From Colivivens sp964452915 (GTDB taxonomy: Bacteria > Bacteroidota > Bacteroidia > Bacteroidales > Bacteroidaceae), in contig CAYVNW010000011.1 of the NCBI GenBank assembly GCA_964452915.1, positions 1 to 62,825 on the forward strand: a DNA stretch of 62,825 nucleotides, written 5' to 3'. The notes beneath the pieces are model-generated. The model was not told where the DNA came from and did not search any database. It saw nothing but the letters and a program-made list of their open reading frames with translations. Shown here piece by piece: positions 53,215-59,974 of the stretch (positions within the stretch are counted from its first letter, which is position 1; every line of letters starts with the position of its first letter). Both the position numbers and the translations under genes were made by a program.

Positions 53215-53772
53215 TTAATAATACTGTTCACGGACATCCTTACAGGTGTGCGTGAGCATGAGATGCTACGTCAATTCGATGACGGGGCGGGAATACAAGG
53301 AATGCCGTCCTGTCACAGGTGCGTGCGATGACTGCACGGTCTGTCTTTTCTCTCCACGCTGCTATTCTAAGGATTCATCCGAGTGGATTCTCACAGCGGA
53401 CCCCATTGCGTTGCATAGCACATGCACACTGGACAGTGCACTGAGGATCTGCTCACTTCGTTCGAGATGACGGAGTGGGTGAGGGTGACGGAGTGGGTGT
53501 GGCGGCATCAGCACTGACATCGTAGATGTCACACCATGCTTAACCCCAGTGTACACAGACGCAGTCAGTGCACCTGGGGTCAGACAGACATCACACAGAC
53601 TGCACCCTGGAAGGGTGCTACAGCAATCGGTACATTCACGTGGGATGAGGTCGACGATGTAAGTAGTGAAAATGTAACATATTGAGCGTACATTGGCGGC
53701 TGTTTTGTGCAATAAAGCCAAGAAGAACAGATTTTTATTGAAAAAGATAACCGATGTTTTAAGAATCCGATG
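53215..53772. other. Repeat-rich intergenic region
   Basis: No gene was recognised. It includes the 37-bp inverted copy (53438-53474) of 58273-58309, a direct duplication of TGACGGAGTGGGTG (53468-53481 and 53486-53499), and two compact inverted repeats (ACCCCAG..CTGGGGT around 53544-53578; CACCCT..AGGGTG around 53604). The composition is richer in GC than the flanking genes. Confidence 0.6.
53438..53474 (-). repeat. 37-bp interspersed repeat, copy A
   Basis: It contains CTGCTCACTTCGTTCGAGAT. Its reverse complement matches 58273-58309 in 36 of 37 positions. The core CTCGAACGAAGTGAG is itself partly palindromic, as in small non-autonomous or REP-like repeats. Confidence 0.75.
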
Positions 53773-53780
53773 TAACTTTG
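53773..53780 (+). promoter_or_regulatory. -7 box for the CoA dehydratase activase
   Basis: TAACTTTG fits the consensus and lies about 140 nt before the ATG at 53919. The -33 element is weak. Confidence 0.45.
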
Positions 53781-53918
53781 CATTTAATTTCAAGTGAGTC
53801 AGTCTGCAATGATAGAAATAACGCTTGGAGTTAGTAACATAGATTTAAATCTTGTAACTACGCTGAGACTTTGGCCAAGTAATTAGGACAAGTCGGGAAG
53901 AAATGGAAGCGAGAGGAA

Positions 53919-56900
53919 ATGAATGTAAATAATACATATACGATTGGTCTGGACGTTGGTTCCACGACGGCAAAGATTGCTGTATTCGATAGTAACAGCA
54001 ATCTGGTTTACTCACGCTATGAACGGCATCACACAAAAGTGGGCGAACTGGTGGGTAAATACTTTAATGAAATCAACGCGAAGTTTGGTGACATTACCGT
54101 TAGTATCTGCGTGACGGGGAGTGTCGGTATGGCTACGGCCGAAGAACTCAATGCAGAGTTCGTACAGGAGGTTGTGGCATCCACTGTATATGCCAGGGCA
54201 TTGCATCCCGAAGCCAAGTCGCTTATTGATATTGGTGGTGAGGACGCAAAGGTCGTGTTTTTCAACGGCAAGCAGACCGAGCTTCGTATGAACGGCAATT
54301 GTGCCGGCGGTACAGGAGCCTTCCTCGACCAAATGGCTGTACTTATGGGTGTAGAGAACAGCGAGATGAATGATCTTGCACTGAAGTCAACCCATGTATA
54401 TCCAATGGCTGCACGTTGTGGCGTGTTTGCCAAAACCGATATTCAAAACCTGATGTCGAGAAACATTCCCGAGGCGGACATTGCCGCCAGCATCTTCCAT
54501 TCGATTGCAGTGCAAACGGTGACGACACTGAGTCATGGGTGTGACTATGAGCCGCCAATCTTGCTTTGCGGTGGTCCTTTGACATTCATGCCTGCCCTTC
54601 GTAACGCTTTTGCCAACTATCTTAAACTTGATGCGGATAAGGACTTTATTGTCAGTCAGTATAGCAACCTCATACCGGCTATGGGTTGTGCTATACGTGC
54701 AGGCAAACCCGAACTACATTCAGATGGCGGCAGAAAGACCGACTCGCATAACATACAACTGTCGGAATTGATAAAACGGCTCGATACAAAGCATATCGTC
54801 CGCTGGCACAGTGACTTGCAACCTCTGTTCAAAAATGAGGATGAGCACCAGCAATGGTGTGAGGATAAACTGAAATATGCCATGCCTATAGGCACTATGC
54901 GCAAGCATGACACGGAACGTATATATATAGGTATCGATTCTGGCTCAACCACTACTAAGATCGTTGCCTCGCGTGAGGACGGCACCATTGTGTTTGCTGA
55001 CTATTCAATGAATCTTGGTAATCCGATAGGTGCTGTTGAGACCGGATTAAAGAAGCTTAAGCAGAAAGCTGCGGATAACGATACGACGCTTGAAGTTGTC
55101 GGAAGTTGCTCTACCGGTTATGGAGAAGAACTGATAAGGAGTGCGTTCACTCTTGATGACGGCATCATAGAGACTATCGCACATTATCAGGCGGCACGGC
55201 ATCTGATGCCGGAGGTGTCGTTCATCCTCGACATAGGCGGTCAGGACATGAAGGCGATATTCGTTGACAACGGTGTTGTAGTCCGTATGGAACTGAATGA
55301 GGCTTGTTCTTCCGGCTGTGGCACGTTCCTTCAGACCTTTGCCAATAACCTCGGTTACAAGATAAGCGACTTTGCCAATATCGCTTGTACCGCTGAAGCA
55401 CCATGTGACCTTGGTACACGCTGCACCGTGTTCATGAACTCCAAGGTAAAGCAGGTGATGCGCGAGGGGGCGAGTGTGGCGGACATCAGTGCCGGACTCT
55501 CTTATTCTGTGGTGAAGAACTGCCTGTACAAGGTGCTGAAGTTGCGTGGCAACGATAGTCTCGGTGAGCATGTGGTGGTTCAAGGAGGTACCATGCGTAA
55601 CGACTCAGTGGTACGTGCATTCGAATTGCTGACCGGACACGATGTGGCACGTTCCGACATGCCTGAACTTATGGGCGCGTTCGGATGTGTGCTTCATGCT
55701 ATCGGTAGTTCCAAGGCAGAGTCGGCACGCAATATCGACGACCTGCTTGCAGGGGCATCATATACAACCAAGCAAATCCAGTGCAATGGGTGTGAAAACC
55801 ATTGCTACGTCAGCCAGTACACGTTCGCCGGCGGCAACAAATTCTATAGCGGTAACAAGTGTGAGCGTATATTCAACAATTATGGTAAGAGCCATAAGAC
55901 AGGTAAGAATGCCTATAGTTATAAGTATCATTTGTTGTTCGACCATTCAAAACTTGATAATGAAGATGATACCAACGCACGCGGCATTATTGGTATTCCG
56001 CGTGTCCTCGGCATATATGAGGACTTCCCGTTCTGGCATGCACTGTTCAAGGCATGCGGCTTCAAGGTGATGCTGTCATCTTCAAGTACGTTCCGCAACT
56101 ATGAAAGCCAGTTGCGCAGTGTGATGTCCGACAACATCTGTTTCCCTGCCAAGTTGGTGCACTCGCATATAGCTGAACTCGACAAGAAGCTGTCCGATAT
56201 AAATAAGGAAAAGGGTGGGGACTATGGCCGTATCTTCTTCCCGTATGTGGTGTACGAGAAGAAGGATGATGTGCGGCACGACGGGTCGTTCAACTGTCCT
56301 ATCGTCACGGCCTACAGCGATGTGGTACGCAGCAGCATGACGCTGACTACACGCATGGACTCGCCTGTCATCAACTTCTCAAACGACAAGCTCTTGTGGA
56401 AGCAGATACGCGAATACTTGCAGAAACTGGGCATAGGGAAACGTGAGGCAAAAGAGGCATTCGACATTGCCATAGCTGCACAGTTGCAATATGAGAAAGA
56501 TATAAAACAATATAACCGGCAGATTCTTGACGAGGCACGCGCAAAGGGTGAACTGACTATTCTGCTTGCCGGTCGTCCTTATCATGCTGATCCGCTGATT
56601 CAGCACAAGTTGTCTGACATCATTGTCGGGCTCGGGGTAAATGTCATAACTGATGACATCGTCCGTGGCGACTACGACATCAGTCGTGGCGACACCTATC
56701 TCATCGAACAGTGGGCGTATGCCAACCGCATCATTAAGGCGGGGCAGTGGGCTGCTGAACAACCGAACGACGTGCATTTCGTGGAGTTGACCAGTTTCGG
56801 GTGCGGACCCGATGCGTTTATCCAGGACGAGGTGAAAGACATAATGCAACGCCACGGTAAACCGTACACCCTCTTGAAAATCGATGACGTGTCGAATGTG

Positions 56901-58262
56901 GGCAGCTTGAAACTGCGTGTACGTAGTCTTGTCGACTCGCTGAAGGTGAACAACAAGCGCGGACCGGAACGGGAATTCGTGCGTACGAAGATGTTCACGA
57001 AGGAAGATAGCAAGCGCAAGATACTTGCGCCGTTCTTCTCTGTCTTCCTCTCTCCGCTACTGCCTCCTCTGATGAAGAATGCAGGGTATGACGTAGAGAT
57101 ACTGCCGCCAAGCGATAAGATGAGCGTGCAGGAGGGTCTTGCGTATGCAAACAACGAGGTGTGCTATCCTGCCACGCTGATTGTAGGCGATATGGTCAAG
57201 GCATTGAATTCGGACAAGTATGATCCCGACAAGATAGCACTTATCATGACACAGACCGGCGGACAGTGCCGTGCAACGAACTATACCGCGCTCATCAAGC
57301 GCGCTATGATTGCCAACGGGTTCAAGGATGTGCCGCTGATCGCACTGGGCGTGACGTCGAACGACGAGGTGAACGAGCAAGAGGGCTTCAACGTGCCTAT
57401 GTTCAAGATGCTTCCTATCATTTCCAGCACACTCTACTTTAGCGACTCTTTGTCGAAACTCTACTATGCGTCGGCTGTGCGTGAATCGGTTGCCGGAAAG
57501 TCGAAGGAGCTGGTAAAGAAATATATTGCGCTTGCAAGTGAGCGCATAGAGGATAATGATGCCAAAGGGCTTGTTGTGCTTGCAGGGCAGGCGGCACGTG
57601 AGTTCGACTCTGCAGTTACCGACAAGGAATGTCCTAAGGTGGGTATCGTGGGTGAAATATTCCTTAAGTTCAACTATTTCTCTCATCAGTACATAGAGGA
57701 CAAGCTGATTGCTAAGGGGGTAGAGGTGATCCCTCCTATTGTCACTCCTTTCTTATGCTCGGAGTTCGTCAATGTCGAGGAGATGAAACGCTTCCACTTG
57801 AGCGACACGGTTAAGCCTGACTTCTTGATAAAGACGTTGTACGGACTGATTGCACGGTGGGCTAAAAAGTATAATAAGGTATGCAAGTCGTTCCGCTACT
57901 GGCGTCCGTTTGTTAATATCTTCGATGAAGTGAAAGGCACTTATGGCATACTGTCTACCGCCGCACAGTTTGGCGAGGGATGGCTTGTTCCGGCTGAGGT
58001 GACCGAGCTCTACCATGACGGCGTGAAGAACGTGGTCAGCTTGCAGCCTTTCGGGTGTATTGCCAACCATATCATATCAAAAGGGATAGAGAAGAAACTT
58101 CACCAACTGTACCCTGAACTAAACATGCTGAGTCTTGATTTTGATTCGGGCGTGAGTGAGGTGAACGTCTACAATCGTCTCCTGCTGTTCCTCGATAATC
58201 TGCAGGACGATGTGGGGAAGGTCACCGCTTGTACACACCTCGGAGAGGTGTCACCATCATAA
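53919..58262 (+). CDS. Acyl-CoA dehydratase activase, large four-part fusion
   Basis: 1447 aa. Two BcrAD/BadFG ASKHA-type ATPase domains come first: one at about 6-265 (GLDVGSTTAKI, DIGGEDAKVV, NGNCAGGTGAFLDQMA, ARCGVFAKTDIQNLMSR) and one at about 335-590 (GIDSGSTTTKI, DIGGQDMKAI, NEACSSGCGTFLQTFA, TRCTVFMNSKV). A cysteine cluster CNGCENHC (about 621-628) follows. A DUF2229 region (about 686-900) has GIPRVLGIYEDFPFWHALFKACGF. The rest is HgdB-like (ILLAGRPYHADPLI, TQTGGQCRATNY, VSLQPFGCIANH). Such proteins use ATP and an Fe-S cluster for low-potential electron transfer. No dehydratase gene is adjacent. The last residues (CTHLGEVSPS, stop) come from an interspersed repeat. Confidence 0.88.
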   Translation: MNVNNTYTIGLDVGSTTAKIAVFDSNSNLVYSRYERHHTKVGELVGKYFNEINAKFGDITVSICVTGSVGMATAEELNAEFVQEVVASTVYARALHPEAKSLIDIGGEDAKVVFFNGKQTELRMNGNCAGGTGAFLDQMAVLMGVENSEMNDLALKSTHVYPMAARCGVFAKTDIQNLMSRNIPEADIAASIFHSIAVQTVTTLSHGCDYEPPILLCGGPLTFMPALRNAFANYLKLDADKDFIVSQYSNLIPAMGCAIRAGKPELHSDGGRKTDSHNIQLSELIKRLDTKHIVRWHSDLQPLFKNEDEHQQWCEDKLKYAMPIGTMRKHDTERIYIGIDSGSTTTKIVASREDGTIVFADYSMNLGNPIGAVETGLKKLKQKAADNDTTLEVVGSCSTGYGEELIRSAFTLDDGIIETIAHYQAARHLMPEVSFILDIGGQDMKAIFVDNGVVVRMELNEACSSGCGTFLQTFANNLGYKISDFANIACTAEAPCDLGTRCTVFMNSKVKQVMREGASVADISAGLSYSVVKNCLYKVLKLRGNDSLGEHVVVQGGTMRNDSVVRAFELLTGHDVARSDMPELMGAFGCVLHAIGSSKAESARNIDDLLAGASYTTKQIQCNGCENHCYVSQYTFAGGNKFYSGNKCERIFNNYGKSHKTGKNAYSYKYHLLFDHSKLDNEDDTNARGIIGIPRVLGIYEDFPFWHALFKACGFKVMLSSSSTFRNYESQLRSVMSDNICFPAKLVHSHIAELDKKLSDINKEKGGDYGRIFFPYVVYEKKDDVRHDGSFNCPIVTAYSDVVRSSMTLTTRMDSPVINFSNDKLLWKQIREYLQKLGIGKREAKEAFDIAIAAQLQYEKDIKQYNRQILDEARAKGELTILLAGRPYHADPLIQHKLSDIIVGLGVNVITDDIVRGDYDISRGDTYLIEQWAYANRIIKAGQWAAEQPNDVHFVELTSFGCGPDAFIQDEVKDIMQRHGKPYTLLKIDDVSNVGSLKLRVRSLVDSLKVNNKRGPEREFVRTKMFTKEDSKRKILAPFFSVFLSPLLPPLMKNAGYDVEILPPSDKMSVQEGLAYANNEVCYPATLIVGDMVKALNSDKYDPDKIALIMTQTGGQCRATNYTALIKRAMIANGFKDVPLIALGVTSNDEVNEQEGFNVPMFKMLPIISSTLYFSDSLSKLYYASAVRESVAGKSKELVKKYIALASERIEDNDAKGLVVLAGQAAREFDSAVTDKECPKVGIVGEIFLKFNYFSHQYIEDKLIAKGVEVIPPIVTPFLCSEFVNVEEMKRFHLSDTVKPDFLIKTLYGLIARWAKKYNKVCKSFRYWRPFVNIFDEVKGTYGILSTAAQFGEGWLVPAEVTELYHDGVKNVVSLQPFGCIANHIISKGIEKKLHQLYPELNMLSLDFDSGVSEVNVYNRLLLFLDNLQDDVGKVTACTHLGEVSPS
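58234..58254 (+). repeat. Hairpin repeat forming the end of the activase gene
   Basis: ACACCTCGGAGAGGTGT differs at one base from 59399-59419 and resembles 37459-37475. It encodes THLGEVS just before the activase stop codon at 58260-58262. Confidence 0.7.
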
Positions 58263-58272
58263 TAGGTGCACT

Positions 58273-58309
58273 TCCGTCATCTCGAACGCAGTGAGCAGAT
58301 CCTCAGTGC
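58273..58309 (+). repeat. 37-bp interspersed repeat, copy B
   Basis: It contains TCATCTCGAACGCAGTGAGC and begins 11 nt after the activase stop codon. It is the inverted counterpart of 53438-53474 (one mismatch). The two inverted copies therefore flank the activase gene. Confidence 0.75.
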
Positions 58310-58427
58310 GTTATAACCGTGCTATGCCGCAGTGCTATGGGGATGACCGTCACAAGGCATGGTCACTGCAATCGGGATGACAATGAGGAAGAAGTGACTT
58401 TACCTGAATTTTTGATTCTCTCAGTCT

Positions 58428-58958
58428 CTATGGATTCACCGCACTTGGAGTCCATGCATTGAAGAAGCGCAACACCTTTTCTTTGTTGTACCCTTGTCCT
58501 TCTTCCAGAAAACTGGAGTCTTGAATATGCATCACCTTGCCGTCGGTGTCGAGCACCACGAACACTGGAAATCCAAAACGTTCGGGATTGCCCAGCCGCT
58601 TCATAAGCGCCTTGGCAGCATTGACGTTGTCCTCTCCTTTTGTCTTGCTTGGATTGTAGTTGACGTGTATATAGACAAAGTTGTCGTCGATGACTTTCAC
58701 AATGTCGCTGTCTTGGGTTATGAAGTCGGCAAAGCGCAGGCACCATGGGCACCAGTTGCCTCCAACCTGACAGATGACATATTTTTTTGCTGGTGATGAT
58801 TGTGCTGTCGCCAACGCCTTGTCAATTTGTTCCATCGGATTGATGGTCTCGTCGTACACTTGCTTCAGTTTTGTCTGCGCCGCAGCTATCATGGCGATGC
58901 ATACCGCGGCCGTTGTTATTATCAGCCTTTGGCTCCTGTTTGTTATTGTCTGTTCCAT
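58428..58958 (-). CDS. Secreted thioredoxin-like protein
   Basis: 176 aa from the ATG at 58958, which follows a -7 box; the longer frame passes through that promoter. Signal peptide or anchor: RLIITTAAVCIAMIAAAQ. The thioredoxin fold has the redox pair CPWC in GGNWCPWCLRF and a conserved proline in FGFPVFVVLD. It resembles DUF255/thioredoxin_7-type periplasmic proteins. It probably acts as a thiol oxidoreductase in the periplasm. It is convergent with the activase gene; repeats fill the space between. Confidence 0.85.
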   Translation of the reverse strand: MEQTITNRSQRLIITTAAVCIAMIAAAQTKLKQVYDETINPMEQIDKALATAQSSPAKKYVICQVGGNWCPWCLRFADFITQDSDIVKVIDDNFVYIHVNYNPSKTKGEDNVNAAKALMKRLGNPERFGFPVFVVLDTDGKVMHIQDSSFLEEGQGYNKEKVLRFFNAWTPSAVNP

Positions 58959-58979
58959 AAATGATGTAACTCTTTTGTG

Positions 58980-58987
58980 CAAAGGTA
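58980..58987 (-). promoter_or_regulatory. -7 box for the thioredoxin-like gene
   Basis: Minus-strand TACCTTTG, 21 nt before the ATG at 58958. Confidence 0.6.
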
Positions 58988-59018
58988 ACCCAAATCCACG
59001 AAATGGCCTAATTTTATT

Positions 59019-59049
59019 TTGGTTATTCCATAGAATTGCATTATCTTTG
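59019..59049 (+). promoter_or_regulatory. Intact promoter before a gene remnant
   Basis: TTG (59019-59021), a 20-nt spacer and TATCTTTG (59042-59049). It is a full consensus match that now reads into the nuclease remnant at 59056-59256. Confidence 0.65.
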
Positions 59050-59055
59050 CAGTGA

Positions 59056-59256
59056 ATAAAACTGAAACTTGACAAGAGTGCGGACGAGGCTCTTGCGCAG
59101 ATTGACAGCAAGGACTATGCCCTGCCATACAAGGCGGACGGACGCAGAGTGTTCAAGGTGGGCGTCAACTTCTCTACAAGCGAGAAGACCGTAGTGGAAT
59201 GGAAATACATTAAGCATAAGGCTTCATTTGCTGACAGCAAGCAGGAGCTATTATAA
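59056..59256 (+). pseudogene. C-terminal remnant of an AAA-ATPase/PD-(D/E)XK protein
   Basis: A frame without a start codon encodes KLDKSADEALAQIDSKDYAL, then PYKADGRRVFKVGVNFSTS and TVVEWKY, ending at TAA 59254-59256. This is the C-terminal signature of the Bacteroidales AAA-ATPase-like proteins with a PDDEXK_9 (DUF1703) domain, normally about 500 aa. An in-frame TGA lies immediately upstream. The promoter at 59019-59049 and the 3' end are preserved, but the ATPase and most of the nuclease domain are gone. An internal deletion is the simplest explanation. Confidence 0.8.
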
Positions 59257-59275
59257 TATATATAATAAGGTGTAA
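59257..59275 (+). repeat. TATATATAATAAGGTGTA repeat, copy 3
   Basis: TATATATAATAAGGTGTAA starts at the base after the stop codon of the nuclease remnant. Confidence 0.7.
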
Positions 59276-59504
59276 CAATCTGCAATGCTTATGATGGTAT
59301 TGCGGATTGTTTGTATTATGGCGGTATATCAAGCGGTGACCCAGACAGGGTCGCCGCTTGACACACCATCCATGTGCATGTACACTCTGCTGTGACTACA
59401 CACCTCGGGGAGGTGTCACTATAAGGTTTTTTAGGTTTTCAACATTAAAACATGGGAGTTGAACAAGAAAAGTTGGGGGTTCATCAAAAAAAGTCCGTAA
59501 AAAG
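59274..59504. other. Intergenic run of consecutive hairpins
   Basis: Three inverted repeats follow one another: ACAATCTGCAAT/ATTGCGGATTGT (59274-59311, one mismatch), TCAAGCGGTGACCC/GGGTCGCCGCTTGA (59329-59361, one mismatch) and ACACCTC/GAGGTGT (about 59400-59416, followed by ATAAGGTTTTTT, so possibly a terminator). No gene was recognised. Confidence 0.65.
59378..59420. repeat. Interspersed hairpin repeat, second copy
   Basis: It matches 37438-37480 at about 36 of 43 positions and carries the same ACACCTC..GAGGTGT hairpin that ends the activase gene. Confidence 0.65.
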
Positions 59505-59536
59505 TTTGTCCGTTTATTAAATAACTCCTACATTTG
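59505..59536 (+). promoter_or_regulatory. Promoter of the large modular surface protein
   Basis: TTTG (59505-59508), a 20-nt spacer and TACATTTG (59529-59536). The first convincing gene starts at 59975, giving a leader of roughly 430 nt. Confidence 0.65.
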
Positions 59537-59974
59537 CCACCGATATGCAATTAAGAGGTGTGATGAGTCATTTATGAACAATTGATAATTTGAAACATAA
59601 ACTCAAACCTTTTTAATGAGACTGAAAAGATACTGTTATGCTTATTTTAAGTGATATACATGAAGTTTTGCACTTGTCTGTAGCCGAGGAGTGGCACGGA
59701 CAGATGTCTTGTATGCCAGCATCGGTTATCTCGAAGTCGCGCATTACCCCCCCCTCCTATAATTTTCCATACATCACATTAGCCGACAGGCGCATGTTGC
59801 CGCATGACACAAGGGTGGCGTGCCGGCATGTTGTGCGTATACCTTATATATAATAAGGTGTAAGGTAGTAGTACGATAAGGATTCGGCAGGTGAGGAATA
59901 GTGACAGAGGATTTGACGACAAACTGAAAACTTTTAGTAAAACAAATTAATAACTTAACTAAACAAAAAAGCTT
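59537..59974 (+). other. Long putative leader region
   Basis: It lies between the promoter and the ATG at 59975. It holds a weak 71-codon open frame (59638-59853) without family resemblance or a clear ribosome-binding site, and a copy of the AT-rich repeat (59845-59863). No known riboswitch was recognised. Confidence 0.45.
59845..59863 (+). repeat. TATATATAATAAGGTGTA repeat, copy 4
   Basis: TATATATAATAAGGTGTAA. With the preceding ACC it forms the inverted repeat ACCTTAT/ATAAGGT. It is located 112 nt before the surface-protein ATG. Confidence 0.7.

Noticed and set aside
53241..53793. Open frames in the repeat-rich region left of the activase
   Set aside because: Translations on both strands are low-complexity and cross the inverted repeats. 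No start signals or family motifs were found.
59638..59853. 71-codon open frame in the leader of the large surface protein
   Set aside because: There is no clear ribosome-binding site and no family resemblance, and its last codons run into the AT-rich repeat. A leader peptide cannot be excluded but is unsupported.
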